Below are positions 31,489 to 40,849 of a stretch of 64,000 bases of DNA, piece after piece. Under the pieces are notes generated by a model. That model made no database searches. It saw nothing but the letters and a program-made list of their open reading frames with translations, and had not been told where the DNA came from. A program made the translations under genes and the position numbers. The DNA is from Paralimibaculum aggregatum. Lineage in GTDB: Bacteria; Pseudomonadota; Alphaproteobacteria; Rhodobacterales; Rhodobacteraceae. Location: positions 106,174-170,173 of the forward strand of contig NZ_BSYI01000006.1 in NCBI RefSeq assembly GCF_030270585.1. The letters run 5' to 3'. Position 1 is the first letter of the stretch. Each line of letters opens with the position of its first letter.

Positions 31489-32322
31489 TCAGGCGCGGGC
31501 GGTGATCAGCCAGAAGCGTGCCGGCAGGCGCACCCAGTCGCCATCGACATGCGGGGCCAGCGCCGCCTCCAGCAGCGGACGGAGCCGGGCCTCGGTGCCC
31601 TCCGGCGCCACCGCCAGGCGGCGGGCGAGCACGCCGATCCGGGTCATCAGCGCGATGGCGCGGTCGACCGGGCTGCCCGGCCCGTCGACGCCGATGGCGA
31701 AGCGCACCTCGCGCGGCTCATGGGCGATCTCGCGGAAGCCGGCGGCGGCGAGCGCGGCCTGGAACACCGCGGGGTCGGACCAGGCGAACGGCCCGGGCAC
31801 CCCGGGGGCCGGCGGCGTCGGCTCGAGCAGCGGCGCGGCGGCCTCGATCGGCACCGTCGCCCAGGGGTTGTCGGCCGGGTCGGCGAAGGCCGCCATGGCG
31901 ATGCGCGCGCCGGGGATCAGCCCGGTGCGGATATTGGCAAAGGCCGCGGCCGGGTCGTCGAAGAACATGCAGCCCATGCGCGAATGCAGCGCGTCGAAGC
32001 CGGCCGGCGGGAAGGCGTGGCGCGCCGCATCGGCCTCGACGAAGGCGAGCCCCGGCACGCCGGCATGGCGCTGCCGGGCCAGCGCCAGCAGGTCGGGCGA
32101 GATGTCGAGCCCGGTCACCATGCCGCCCGGCGCGACCGCGGCGGCGAGCCCGGCGGAGGTGGTGCCGGCGCCGCAGCCGAGATCGAGCACGCGCTCGCCG
32201 GGGTGCGGCTCGAGCCGGGCCGCGAGGATCTCGGCGACCTCGGCAAGCTGGCGGTCGGTCGCCGCGTTGAGCTCGGCCCAGGCGCGCCCGAGGCGGCCTT
32301 CCCAGTCGTTCATGTCGGCCAT
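31489..32322 (-). CDS. Class I SAM-dependent methyltransferase
   Basis: A 277-residue cytoplasmic methyltransferase of the UbiE-like type. Motif I is RVLDLGCGAGTTSAGLA (about residues 45-61), with acidic GLDISPDLL, then FDALHSRMGCMFFDDPAAAF near motif IV and LIPGARIAMAAFADP. The C-terminal half, with PFAWSDPAVFQAALAAAGF, is usual for generic methyltransferases in Rhodobacterales. The ATG at 32322 is followed by a second ATG 9 nt later. It is divergent from a HAD phosphatase gene and upstream of olsB on the same strand, 193 bp apart. Substrate unknown. Confidence 0.85.
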   Translation of the reverse strand: MADMNDWEGRLGRAWAELNAATDRQLAEVAEILAARLEPHPGERVLDLGCGAGTTSAGLAAAVAPGGMVTGLDISPDLLALARQRHAGVPGLAFVEADAARHAFPPAGFDALHSRMGCMFFDDPAAAFANIRTGLIPGARIAMAAFADPADNPWATVPIEAAAPLLEPTPPAPGVPGPFAWSDPAVFQAALAAAGFREIAHEPREVRFAIGVDGPGSPVDRAIALMTRIGVLARRLAVAPEGTEARLRPLLEAALAPHVDGDWVRLPARFWLITARA

Positions 32323-32406
32323 GTCCCGCACCCCTTCGCTTGACGCCGCGCCGCAACACGGGCGAGGCTGGGCGGAACCTATCGAAGGCAGGGTCAGGGG
32401 TCCAGC

Positions 32407-33123
32407 ATGGCCAGGGATGGCGCACGGGGCAGGGGCGGCGCGGGTGCGGCGCCCGCAGGATCGGGCGCGGAACGGTGCCGGATCGCGGGCGTCGAGGCCT
32501 GGATCTTCGATCTCGACAACACGCTCTACCCGCCCGAGGCCGGGCTGCTCGGCCAGATCGACCGGCTGATGACCGATTTCATCATGCGCTTCCTCAAGGT
32601 CTCCGAGGCCGAGGCCGACCGGATGCGCGCGCATTACTGGGAGCGCGACGGCATCACCCTGCACGGGCTGATGGAGGATCACGGCGTCGAGGCGGCGGCC
32701 TTCCTCGAGGAGACCCATGCGGTGGATCTCTCCGGCCTCGGGCCCGACCCGGCGCTGACCGCAGCGGTCGCCGGCCTGCCCGGGCGCAAGGTGATCCACA
32801 CCAACGGCGCCCGGCGCCATGCCGAGCGGGTGCTGGCGGCGCGCGGGCTGGCCGGCGCCTTCGAGCGGATCTTCGCCATCGAGGACAAGAACTACGTGCC
32901 GAAGCCGGAGCGGCCGGCCTATCTGCACGTGATCCGCGAGGCCGGCATCGACCCGGCCCGGGCGGCGATGATCGAGGACACGGTGGTCAACCTCGTGGAG
33001 CCGAAGCGCCTCGGCATGACCACCGTCTGGCTCGACCACCGCGACGCCGGCGGCGAGCACCCGCATGTCGATGCCCGGATCGGCGACCTCACGCGCTTTC
33101 TCGAGGCGCAGGCGGCGGGCTGA
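32407..33123 (+). CDS. HAD-family pyrimidine 5'-nucleotidase-like phosphatase
   Basis: A 238-residue HAD hydrolase of the SDT1/YjjG-like type that dephosphorylates pyrimidine nucleotides or related phosphates. Motif 1 is IFDLDNTLYP with catalytic Asp35 and Asp37. Motif 2 is the Thr in KVIHTNGARRHAERV. Motif 3 Lys is in YVPKPERPAY, and motif 4 is AAMIEDTVVNLV. The cap is the small helical type. The first 25 residues are Gly/Ala-rich and may not be translated; no clear ribosome site precedes the ATG, so a later start is possible. Divergent from the methyltransferase gene. Confidence 0.85.
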   Translation: MARDGARGRGGAGAAPAGSGAERCRIAGVEAWIFDLDNTLYPPEAGLLGQIDRLMTDFIMRFLKVSEAEADRMRAHYWERDGITLHGLMEDHGVEAAAFLEETHAVDLSGLGPDPALTAAVAGLPGRKVIHTNGARRHAERVLAARGLAGAFERIFAIEDKNYVPKPERPAYLHVIREAGIDPARAAMIEDTVVNLVEPKRLGMTTVWLDHRDAGGEHPHVDARIGDLTRFLEAQAAG

Positions 33124-33356
33124 GCGCCGGAACCCCGGCGGGCGGGCCCTTCACGCGCCGCACACGGCCCCCTCAACGCTTCGTGAGCCGGCCGCCGGGC
33201 CGCCCCTGACCGCGCCATCGCCGGCCATGCGCGACGGCATGGCGGGGCAAGCCGCCATTCCGCGATGAAACGCCCCGCCGGGTCTGATAGGCTCGGTTTC
33301 CTCAGGGGAAGGGGCATTGGTTCGGGCGCTGGGCCGGCGACGGCGGGGAGGTTCGT

Positions 33357-34499
33357 GTGAGCGATACGGAATTCATGAAACGGCTGAAGGAGGACGAGAA
33401 ATCCGCCTCGGCCACATTGGGAAAGCTGATCACGGCGGCGCTCAACGACAAGGCGACGCAGAAGGAGGCCGCGAAGATCACCGGCTCCTCGCAGCCCTGG
33501 CCGGTGCCGCCGGAGAAGAAGATCCTCGCGCTCTACGACAGGGTGATGAAGAAGGCCTGGGGCAAGCAGAAATCGGCCTATGGCATGTTCACCGTCGGCA
33601 TCGAGGTGGTGGCGCCGAAGGGCAAGACCCCCTTCGCCAGCGTCACCGCGAAATATGACGGCGAGAACCGCGGCGGCAGCTCGCACTGGCTGAAGAAGGG
33701 CGAGACGGTGTTCCGGATCGCCGAGCAGGTCTATGGCCACGATGTCTATGCCAACGCGATCTGGAAGGAGAACCCCAAGCTGCTCGGGGTCGACAAGGCC
33801 TTCCCCGTGCCGGCGGGCTACGAGATCCGCTGCCCGCGCATCTGGGTGCCGAACTGGATCAACCCGCCGAAGGTGGCGCCGGTCGCCGGCGTGAAGGTGC
33901 CGGCCGCCGAGATGCCGCTGCCCAGCTTCACGATCGATGTCGACAAGAGCGTGAGCAAGACGGTGACCCAGCCCTGCGGGCCCTTCATCGTGATCGCCCG
34001 GCTCGAGGGCAAGATCGCCGGCGAGGCGACGCGCCCCGGAACCATGGATGCCAGCGTCAATCTCAAGAGCCTAGAGGCCGAGATGACCAGGGATCTCGGC
34101 GGGCTCTCGTCGAAGTTCACCCTCGATATCGAGCAGAAGAAGGGCAATATCGGCTTCACGGTGGTCAACACCGAAGTGAACGGCATGAGCTTCAACGTCG
34201 ATCTCGAGCCGCAGCAGGGCAAGATCAAGGCGGCGCTCGGCAGCCAGGCGGTGAAGGGCAAGATGGGCAAGACCGAATACACCGCCAAGGTCTCGCTCAC
34301 GCTCGAGATCCAGTTCAAGCCCAACCCGGCCTTCAAGCCCGAGAAGGTGCGCGCGCCGGATCCCGAACCGGATGCGAAATGGGATTTCGGCAAGGCCAGG
34401 CGGATGATGAAGTCCGATCCGACCCTGGTGCCGAAGGTCTCGCTGGTCCTGATGATGGCGACCACGATCCTGCTGATGCCGGTGGCCCGCCGGCGCTGA
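33357..34499 (+). CDS. LysM-like domain protein with C-terminal membrane anchor
   Basis: A 380-residue protein of unknown function. A GTG start has GGGAGG 5 nt upstream. Residues 1-100 are Lys-rich and hydrophilic with no signal peptide. About 109-155 look like a LysM repeat: HWLKKGETVFRIAEQVYG and FPVPAGYEIRCPRIWVPNW. Residues 180-345 form a beta-rich region with many Lys and strand-turn patterns (LEGKIAGEATRPGTMDASVN). The end (about 360-377, LVLMMATTILLMPVARRR) is a single membrane helix with basic C-terminus, as in tail-anchored proteins. LysM in a protein without a signal peptide recalls phage-tail or contractile-injection components, but no such genes are nearby. Confidence 0.75.
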   Translation: MSDTEFMKRLKEDEKSASATLGKLITAALNDKATQKEAAKITGSSQPWPVPPEKKILALYDRVMKKAWGKQKSAYGMFTVGIEVVAPKGKTPFASVTAKYDGENRGGSSHWLKKGETVFRIAEQVYGHDVYANAIWKENPKLLGVDKAFPVPAGYEIRCPRIWVPNWINPPKVAPVAGVKVPAAEMPLPSFTIDVDKSVSKTVTQPCGPFIVIARLEGKIAGEATRPGTMDASVNLKSLEAEMTRDLGGLSSKFTLDIEQKKGNIGFTVVNTEVNGMSFNVDLEPQQGKIKAALGSQAVKGKMGKTEYTAKVSLTLEIQFKPNPAFKPEKVRAPDPEPDAKWDFGKARRMMKSDPTLVPKVSLVLMMATTILLMPVARRR

Positions 34500-34500
34500 G

Positions 34501-34537
34501 GCGGCCGGCCGGCGCCGGTGCCCGCGCGGCCGGCCGC
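34501..34537. terminator. Bidirectional hairpin at convergent gene ends
   Basis: GCGGCCGGCC (34501-34510) and GGCCGGCCGC (34528-34537) are a perfect 10-bp inverted repeat with a 17-nt loop, immediately after the LysM-like gene and 10 bp before the end of the opposing hydrolase gene. Confidence 0.5.
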
Positions 34538-34547
34538 CGCGCGGCGC

Positions 34548-35243
34548 TCAGATCTCCACGCTCTCCATCACGCCGGGGGCATGCACCGGCACCGGCGCCA
34601 CCAGCCGGGCGAACGCCTCGGCCGACTGCGCGAGCAGCGGGAAGGTCTTGTAGTGGCTCGGGATCACGCCCCGGAACGCGAAGAACCTGCGGCAGGCGAA
34701 GGCGGCGCGCTCGGCATCCATGGTGAAATGCCCGCCGATCGGCAGGATCGCATGGGTCGGCGCGTGCAGTTCGGCGATGATCCCCATATCCGCCATCACG
34801 TCGGTGTCGCCGGCGATGTAGAGCACAGTCTCTCCCGCGCTCAGCACATAGCCCGCCTCCGCCCCGGCATAGACCGGCTGGCCGCCCGGCCCGGCGACCG
34901 AGGAGGAATGCACCGCGTTGACCATGGTGGCCCGGGTGCTGCCGAGGCTCACGGTGCCGCCCTTGTTCATGCCGATGCCCTCGAAGCCCTCGGCGGCGCT
35001 CATCCAGCTCACCCAGTCATAGATCCCGACCACGGCGGCGCCGGTGGCCCGGGCGATCTCCGGCACGGTGGAGGCGTGGTCGCCATGGCCGTGCGTCACG
35101 AGGACATGGGTGGCGCCGGCGATGGCCTCGTCGAAGCGGGCCTCGTCGAAGGCCGGGTTGCCCCTGAGCCAGGGGTCGAGCAGCAGCACCTCGCTGCCGG
35201 TCTCGATGCGGAAGCCGGCATGGCCGAGCCAGGTGATCTTCAT
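34548..35243 (-). CDS. Metal-dependent hydrolase, UPF0173 family
   Basis: A 231-residue metallo-beta-lactamase-fold hydrolase of the UPF0173 (YtkL-like) family. The start [16 protein letters not shown] is diagnostic. The metal site is THGHGDH with His51, His53, Asp55 and His56. Further ligands are His in NAVHSSS, Asp in YIAGDTDV and His in IGGHFTMD, and the C-terminal IPSHYKTFP supplies the last His. GAGGAGACC precedes the ATG. The natural substrate is not known for the family. It is divergent from gatC. Confidence 0.92.
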   Translation of the reverse strand: MKITWLGHAGFRIETGSEVLLLDPWLRGNPAFDEARFDEAIAGATHVLVTHGHGDHASTVPEIARATGAAVVGIYDWVSWMSAAEGFEGIGMNKGGTVSLGSTRATMVNAVHSSSVAGPGGQPVYAGAEAGYVLSAGETVLYIAGDTDVMADMGIIAELHAPTHAILPIGGHFTMDAERAAFACRRFFAFRGVIPSHYKTFPLLAQSAEAFARLVAPVPVHAPGVMESVEI

Positions 35244-35421
35244 CGCGGTCTCCTCTCGTTCGGCGGCCCCGGGGGACGGCAGGGCGGGCGGGGGCCGCGG
35301 CCCGGGGCGATCCTAGCGCCTGGCACGCCACAGTCCATGCCCGGCCCCTTGCCGTCCCGCCGCGCCGCCGCTAAACCCCGAGCGATCCGCGCCGCATCCG
35401 CTGCCCTGGGAGGCCCGCGCC

Positions 35422-35709
35422 ATGAGCATCGATACCGACACCGCCCGGCGCATTGCCGGGCTCGCCCGCATCCGCGTCGAGGAGGCCGACCTGCCCGGCC
35501 TCGCCGGCGAGCTATCGCAGATCCTCGGCTGGGTCGAGCAGCTGCAGGCCGTCGACGTCTCCGGCGTCGAGCCGATGACATCGGTCACCCCGATGGCGCT
35601 GCCGATGCGCGAGGACACCGTCACCTCCGGCGACATGCGCGACAAGGTGATGGCCAATGCCCCGGATGCCCGCGAGGGCTTCTTCGCCGTGCCGAAGGTG
35701 GTGGAATGA
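35422..35709 (+). CDS. gatC: Asp-tRNA(Asn)/Glu-tRNA(Gln) amidotransferase subunit C
   Basis: Small stabilising subunit of the GatCAB amidotransferase that converts Glu-tRNA(Gln) or Asp-tRNA(Asn) to the amidated forms. 95 residues, the usual length. It has the family pattern: [20 protein letters not shown] at the N-terminus, [20 protein letters not shown] in the middle, and a C-terminal [22 protein letters not shown] lies upstream of the ATG. The stop overlaps the gatA ATG (ATGA). gatB is not in the window, as is common in Rhodobacterales where it lies elsewhere. Confidence 0.95.
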   Translation: MSIDTDTARRIAGLARIRVEEADLPGLAGELSQILGWVEQLQAVDVSGVEPMTSVTPMALPMREDTVTSGDMRDKVMANAPDAREGFFAVPKVVE

Positions 35710-37187
35710 GCGAGCTGGCAACCCTGACCCTGGCCGAGGCGCGCGAGAAGCTCCGCGCCGGCGAGACCACCGCGCGCGCGCTGACCGAGGCCTGCCTCGC
35801 GGCGATCGAGGGCGCCGCGGCGCTGAACGCCTTCGTCCGCGTCGATCCCGAGCGCGCGCTCGCCGCCGCCGATGCCGCCGATGCGCGCCGCGCCGCCGGC
35901 GAGGACGGTCCGGTGCTGGGCCTGCCGATCGGCATCAAGGATGTCTACTGCACCGAGGGGCTCGGCACGCAGTCCGCCTCGCGCATCCTCGAGGATTTCG
36001 TGCCGCCCTACGAGAGCACGGTGACCATGAAGCTCCGAGAGGCCGGCGCGGTGGCCCTCGGCAAGTGCAACATGGACGAGTTCGCCATGGGCAGCACCAC
36101 CGAGCATTCGGTCTATGGCGCCACGGTCTCGCCCTGGCGGCGGGCGGGCGACACCGCGCCGCTCACCGCGGGCGGCTCCTCCGGCGGCTCGGCCGCGGCG
36201 GTGGCGGCGGATCTCTGCCTCGCCGCCCTCGGCAGCGACACCGGCGGCTCGATCCGCCAGCCCGCGGCCTTCACCGGCACGGTGGGCATCAAGCCGACCT
36301 ATGGCCGCTGCTCGCGCTGGGGCATGGTCGCCTATGCCAGCTCGCTCGACCAGGCCGGCCCGATGACCAAGACCGTGCGCGACGCCGCGATCCTGCTCGG
36401 CGCGATCGCCGGGCACGACCCGAAGGACTCGACCTCCGCGCCCCGCGAGGTGCCGGACTTCGAGGCGGCGCTCAAGGGCGACATGCGCGGCAGGCGCATC
36501 GGCCTGCCGAAGGAATACGGCGCCGACCTGCCGGACGAGATCGCCGCGCTCTGGGACCGCGGCGCCGAGATGCTGCGCGATGCCGGGGCCGAGGTGGTGG
36601 AGATCTCGCTGCCCAACACCCCCCATGCGCTGCCGGCCTACTACATCATCGCCACCGCCGAGGCCTCGTCGAACCTCGCGCGCTATGACGGCGTGCGCTA
36701 TGGCCGCCGGGCGTCGCTCGGCCAGGGCGACGGCATCGTCGATCTCTACGAGAAGAGCCGCGCCGAGGGCTTCGGCCGCGAGGTTCAGCGCCGGGTGATG
36801 ATCGGCGCCTATGTGCTCTCGGCCGGCTACTACGACGCCTACTACCTGCGCGCGCAGAAGATCCGCAGCCTCGTGCGCGCGGATTTCGAGGCGGCCTTCG
36901 GGCAGGTCGACGCGATCCTGACCCCGGTCACCCCTTCCGCCGCCTTCCCGCTCGGCGAGATGGAGGGCGATCCGGTGAAGATGTACCTGCAGGACGTCTT
37001 CTCGGTGACGCTGAACCTCGCCGGCCTGCCGGGCATCTCGGTGCCGGTGGGGCTCTCGGGCGAGGGGCTGCCGCTCGGGCTGCAGCTGATCGGCAGGCCC
37101 TGGGGCGAGGCGGAGCTGCTCGACACCGCCTTCGCGCTCGAGCGCGCCGCGGGCTTCGGCCACAAGCCGGAGAGCTGGTGGCGCTGA
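35706..37187 (+). CDS. gatA: Asp-tRNA(Asn)/Glu-tRNA(Gln) amidotransferase subunit A
   Basis: Amidase subunit that releases ammonia from glutamine for GatB. 493 residues, normal for the family. The Ser-cisSer-Lys triad is present: Lys78 in [10 protein letters not shown], cis-Ser near 158 in [12 protein letters not shown], and the nucleophile Ser near 182 in [12 protein letters not shown]. Other signatures are [34 protein letters not shown] and the C-terminal [15 protein letters not shown]. The ATG overlaps the gatC stop. A strong terminator hairpin follows 37 bp after the stop. Confidence 0.96.
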   Translation: MSELATLTLAEAREKLRAGETTARALTEACLAAIEGAAALNAFVRVDPERALAAADAADARRAAGEDGPVLGLPIGIKDVYCTEGLGTQSASRILEDFVPPYESTVTMKLREAGAVALGKCNMDEFAMGSTTEHSVYGATVSPWRRAGDTAPLTAGGSSGGSAAAVAADLCLAALGSDTGGSIRQPAAFTGTVGIKPTYGRCSRWGMVAYASSLDQAGPMTKTVRDAAILLGAIAGHDPKDSTSAPREVPDFEAALKGDMRGRRIGLPKEYGADLPDEIAALWDRGAEMLRDAGAEVVEISLPNTPHALPAYYIIATAEASSNLARYDGVRYGRRASLGQGDGIVDLYEKSRAEGFGREVQRRVMIGAYVLSAGYYDAYYLRAQKIRSLVRADFEAAFGQVDAILTPVTPSAAFPLGEMEGDPVKMYLQDVFSVTLNLAGLPGISVPVGLSGEGLPLGLQLIGRPWGEAELLDTAFALERAAGFGHKPESWWR

Positions 37188-37223
37188 GGCGCCTCCCTCC
37201 CGCGCGCGGTCACGGCATGGCAA

Positions 37224-37263
37224 CACCCGCTCCCGGGCGAACCGGAAGCGGGTGCCTGGTTTC
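37224..37263 (+). terminator. Rho-independent terminator after gatA
   Basis: CACCCGCT (37224-37231) pairs with AGCGGGTG (37247-37254). An inner CCGG/CCGG pair encloses a GCGAA loop, and CCTGGTTT follows. It is the best terminator in the window: long stem, tight loop and a partial T-run. Confidence 0.6.
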
Positions 37264-37377
37264 CTCGCGGCGCCGCGGGCGCGGCGCGCGGGTCTCCTGG
37301 AAAGGCTCGGTCTTCGGTCTCGGCGTTCGGGGGGCGTCCGCCCTTCCGCGGCCGTCTCTTCCGGGGCTGCTCCGGCC

Positions 37378-37512
37378 TCAGAAGCCTGCCACGAGCACGG
37401 CGATGACGCCGGCAAACGCGGCGAACAGCGCCAGCTCCCGCTCGATTCCGACGATCAGGCCAATCATCAGCGGAACCAGCAGCGCGACCAGCATCAGCTC
37501 GCTGGTCGACAT
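37378..37512 (-). CDS. Small hydrophobic membrane protein
   Basis: A 44-residue product starting MSTSELMLVALLVPLMIGLI, nearly all hydrophobic, with one or two membrane spans separated by GIERELALF. GAAGG lies 7 nt before the ATG at 37512. An 84-residue version from 37632 (TTG start) or an ATG at 37620 is possible; its extra N-terminus is soluble and starts MVNDLHGCVSVWVTDSNGR. The region upstream (37540-37760) is clearly AT-richer than the window. Function unknown. Confidence 0.45.
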   Translation of the reverse strand: MSTSELMLVALLVPLMIGLIVGIERELALFAAFAGVIAVLVAGF

Positions 37513-37787
37513 GTTCAAACCTTCGATGAATCTAGGCGCGTTCTCGAACTCCATCCACACACTCCGACCGTTGGAATCGGTCACCCATACGCTCACACAC
37601 CCATGGAGATCGTTTACCATAGGCAAGGACAAATTGTTAGCGATTCGTCACTTTTGCGCCGAGAGTTCATGGCACAACCAAGGCGAGAAATGGCCAATTT
37701 CTAGGCAAATTGCGAACAGAATTGCGGCGCTGTATTAGGAACTTGTTGCATCCCCTGCACGGACTTCCGCTTTCAGAGGAGAGACCC

Positions 37788-38345
37788 ATGGCCCTCGAAA
37801 CCACCCCGATCTGCGATTTCGGCACGCCAGCGCCGGATTTCCGCCTTCCGGCCACCGATGGCGCAACCTATGCGCGAGACGACATCGCCGGGCCGCAAGG
37901 TCTGCTGGTGATGTTCATCTGCAATCACTGTCCCTATGTGAAGGCGGTGGCGGACCGGCTGGTGCGCGACGGGCGGGCGCTGCAGGCCCTCGGCATCGGC
38001 GTCGCCGCGATCTGCGCCAACGACGCTGCCAGCCACCCCGAGGACAGCTTCGAGAAGATGGCCGAGTTCGCCGCGGCACACTGCTTCCCCTTCCCCTACC
38101 TGCACGACGAGAGCCAGGCGGTGGCGCGGGCCTATGGCGCGGTCTGCACGCCGGATTTCTTCGGCTACGACGCCGGGCTAGGGCTGCAATACCGCGGCCG
38201 GCTCGACGCCTCCGGCCCGCGCCCGGGCAGCCCGGATCTCCGCCGCGATCTCTTCGAGGCGATGAAGGGCGTCGTCGAGACCGGCCGCGGGCCGGCCGAG
38301 CAGATCCCCTCGATGGGCTGCTCGATCAAGTGGAAGGCTGCCTGA
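37788..38345 (+). CDS. Thioredoxin-like / AhpC-TSA redoxin
   Basis: A 185-residue redoxin without a signal peptide. The N-terminus (TPAPDFRLPATDG) is peroxiredoxin-like. The active site is FICNHCPYVKAVADRLV with Cys45 and Cys48 in a CNHC arrangement, as in a common family of bacterial thioredoxin-like proteins. The cis-Pro is in AVCTPDFFGYDA. The C-terminal IPSMGCSIKWK motif carries a further Cys and is characteristic of this family. GGAGAG precedes the ATG at 37788. The 3' end overlaps the end of the opposing MFS gene by 20 bp. Physiological partner unknown. Confidence 0.88.
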   Translation: MALETTPICDFGTPAPDFRLPATDGATYARDDIAGPQGLLVMFICNHCPYVKAVADRLVRDGRALQALGIGVAAICANDAASHPEDSFEKMAEFAAAHCFPFPYLHDESQAVARAYGAVCTPDFFGYDAGLGLQYRGRLDASGPRPGSPDLRRDLFEAMKGVVETGRGPAEQIPSMGCSIKWKAA

Positions 38346-39516
38346 GCCGGATCAGCCGCCGCATCGCCCAGGCGCCGGCGGCCGGCCCGATCGCCAGCAG
38401 CGCCAGCGCCCCGGGCCAGCCGAGGGCGCCGGCGACCAGCGGCAGGGTCTGCACCGTCGCCGCCGTCAGCAGGAAGCCGAGCGCGGTCTGCAGCGTCATC
38501 AGCGAGCCGGCGCGTTCCGGCGGCGCGGCATCGGCCACCAGCGTCGAGTAGAGCGCGCTGTCGGGGATCACCGCGATGCCCCAGGCGATCAGCAGCAGCG
38601 CCGCCAGCCAGGGGCTGCCGCCGAAGGCCGCCGCGGTGGCCAGCCCGGCCGCGCAGGACAGCAGGAGGCAGCCGAGCGCGGTGCGCGCCCGCCCCGCCCG
38701 GTCGGCCAGCCAGCCCGCCGGGATGCAGGCCAGCCCGCCGAGGGCGATGGCGGCGAAGGCGGTGAGCCGGGCCGGCCAGGCCTCGACGATCCCGGCCTCG
38801 GCGAAGGAGAGCTGCGCGATCAGCCCGACCCAGGCCCAGAGCGCGTAGAGCTCCCACATGTGCCCGAGATAGCCGAGGAAGGCGTAGCGGATGCGCGGCT
38901 CGGTCCAGGCCAGCCGGATCGCGCCGGGATCGAGCCGGGCGGCGCGCGCGTGATGCGGGCCGAGCCCGATCAGCAGCGCCAGCACGCCGCCCAGCGCCGC
39001 GAAGCCCGAGCAGGCCGCGATCACCGCGCGCCAGTCGGTGCCGCCGGCCTCCGCGCTCCCGAGCGCGATCAGATGCGGCGAGGCCGAGCCGAGCGTCAGC
39101 GCGCAGACCAGCAGGCTCACCAGCAGCGCCCGGTCGCGCTGGCCCCAGCCGACGGCGATCTTCATCCCCACCGGATAGACCCCGGCCAGCGCCGCGCCGG
39201 TGACCGCCCGCAGCAGGATCGCCGTCCAGCCGCCGAGCGGTGCCCAGAGCAGCGCGAGATTGGCCGCCGCCGCCACCATCGCCGAGAGGAAGAACACCGC
39301 GCGCGGGTCGTAGCGGTCGGCCAGCCCCAGCACCGCGAAGCCGAGCGCGCCGCCGGCGAAGCCGAGCTGCACCGCGGTGGCGAGCCAGGCCAGCCGCGAG
39401 GCCGGCAGCCCGGCCTCCGCCCCCATCTCGGGCAGCACCGCGGCAGAGGAGAACCAGAGGCCCATGGCCAGGATCTCCGCGAGGATCAGGAGCCCCACGG
39501 CCCGGCGCTTGGTCAT
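38326..39516 (-). CDS. MFS transporter
   Basis: A 396-residue inner-membrane transporter with about twelve hydrophobic segments (for example VGLLILAEILAMGLWFSSAA and TALGCLLLSCAAGLATAAAF). The loop 2-3 signature is present as LADRYDPRAV and its second-half counterpart as LADRAGRARTALG. The first helix, AEILAMGLWFSSAAVLPEM, resembles the nitrate/sulfonate-type MFS group in which a W-F pair is conserved. Substrate not predictable. It overlaps the redoxin gene tail-to-tail by 20 bp and is divergent from the PLP lyase gene. Confidence 0.87.
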   Translation of the reverse strand: MTKRRAVGLLILAEILAMGLWFSSAAVLPEMGAEAGLPASRLAWLATAVQLGFAGGALGFAVLGLADRYDPRAVFFLSAMVAAAANLALLWAPLGGWTAILLRAVTGAALAGVYPVGMKIAVGWGQRDRALLVSLLVCALTLGSASPHLIALGSAEAGGTDWRAVIAACSGFAALGGVLALLIGLGPHHARAARLDPGAIRLAWTEPRIRYAFLGYLGHMWELYALWAWVGLIAQLSFAEAGIVEAWPARLTAFAAIALGGLACIPAGWLADRAGRARTALGCLLLSCAAGLATAAAFGGSPWLAALLLIAWGIAVIPDSALYSTLVADAAPPERAGSLMTLQTALGFLLTAATVQTLPLVAGALGWPGALALLAIGPAAGAWAMRRLIRLRQPST

Positions 39517-39613
39517 CTCGTCCCACCCTGCAGCGCCGCGCGATTGACCGTTGCGGCGGCGGCAGTTTAACTCGGGGGAAAGAAGCCGGAAAGCGCAAGG
39601 GGGATGCCGCCGG

Positions 39614-40849
39614 ATGACGAGCGATCACCGTTCCGTGGTGCGCCGCAGCGCGCCGCCCGAAAGCGCCACCCGGCCGCTCGGCACGCCGCTCTCGCCCGCC
39701 GTGGCCTATTGGGCGCCGGATGCCGATGCGCTGGACGCGATCTACGAGGGCGGCGCCGCCGGCTTCACCTATGGCCGCGAGGGCCATCCCAACTGGCAGG
39801 TGCTGGCGGAGAAGCTCGACTGGATGGAGGGCGCCGCCGGCGGCGTGCTGATGGGCTCCGGCATGGCGGCGGTGGGCGCGGTCTTCCTCGCCGTGCTGAA
39901 GGCGGGCGACCATGTGGTGGCGGGGGACCAGCTCTATGGCCGTTCGCTGCGGCTGCTCAACGAGGAGCTGCCCCGCATGGGGGTCTCGGTGAGCCTGGTG
40001 GATGCCACCGACGGCGCCGCCTTTGCCGCGGCGATCCGGCCCGAGACGCGGCTGGCGCTGGTCGAGGTGGTGGCGAACCCGACGCTGCGGGTGGCCGACA
40101 TGCCAGCGATCCTCGCCGCCTGCCGGGCGCGCGGCGTGGCGCTGGCGGTGGACAACACCTTCACCACGCCGCGGCTCTACCGGCCGCTGGCCGAGGGGGC
40201 GGACTATGTCATTCACTCGGTCACCAAGCTGCTCGCCGGCCATGCCGACGTCACCCTCGGCTATGTCGGCGCGCGCGCGCCGGAGGCGGCCCGGCGGGTC
40301 TACGACATCAGCGCGAGCTGGGGCCTGACGCCGGCGCCCTTCGACTGCTGGCTGGCCGAGCGCGGGCTGCACACCTTCGACCTGCGCTTCGAGCGGGCGC
40401 AGGCCAATGCCGCGGCGCTGGCCGACCGGCTGGCCGCGCTGCCCGGCGTCGAGGCGGTGCTCTATCCCGCCCGGCCGGACCATCCGGACCACAACCGCGC
40501 CCGCGCGATCTGCGGCGACGAGGGCGGCTACATGGTGAGCTTCCGGCTGCGCGGCGGGCGCGCTGTGGCCAACCGCTTCCTGCGTGCCGCCGAGCACCTG
40601 CCCTTCGCCCCCACCCTCGGCGATGTCGCCACCACGCTCTCGCACCCGGCCTCCTCCTCGCATCGCGGCATGAGCCCGGCGGCGCGCGAGGCGATCGGCA
40701 TCACCGAGGGCTTCATCCGGGTCTCGGTCGGCATCGAGGACCCGGGCCTGATCCTGCCCGAGTTCGAGGCGGCGGTGGCGGCCGCCGGCGCGGCGGCCCC
40801 CGACCCGGCCCCCGCTCCGGCCCCTGCAGGCGGGATGGCGGCGCCATGA
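39614..40849 (+). CDS. Cys/Met-metabolism PLP enzyme (cystathionine beta-lyase or gamma-synthase type)
   Basis: A 411-residue gamma-family PLP enzyme of sulfur amino-acid metabolism. The phosphate-binding AGFTYGREGHPNWQVL, the GVLMGSGMAAVGAVFLAVLK segment, the cofactor strand GVALAVDNTFTTPRLY, and the Schiff-base Lys in VIHSVTKLLAGHADVTLGYV are all present. The C-terminal part has LGDVATTLSHPASSSHRGM and EGFIRVSVGIEDP. Lyase and synthase activities (MetC, MetZ or a cystathionine gamma-lyase) cannot be separated by eye. The ATG at 39614 is chosen by the AAGGGGGAT ribosome site. Its stop overlaps the ATG of the methionine-sulfoxide-reductase fusion gene. Confidence 0.86.
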   Translation: MTSDHRSVVRRSAPPESATRPLGTPLSPAVAYWAPDADALDAIYEGGAAGFTYGREGHPNWQVLAEKLDWMEGAAGGVLMGSGMAAVGAVFLAVLKAGDHVVAGDQLYGRSLRLLNEELPRMGVSVSLVDATDGAAFAAAIRPETRLALVEVVANPTLRVADMPAILAACRARGVALAVDNTFTTPRLYRPLAEGADYVIHSVTKLLAGHADVTLGYVGARAPEAARRVYDISASWGLTPAPFDCWLAERGLHTFDLRFERAQANAAALADRLAALPGVEAVLYPARPDHPDHNRARAICGDEGGYMVSFRLRGGRAVANRFLRAAEHLPFAPTLGDVATTLSHPASSSHRGMSPAAREAIGITEGFIRVSVGIEDPGLILPEFEAAVAAAGAAAPDPAPAPAPAGGMAAP

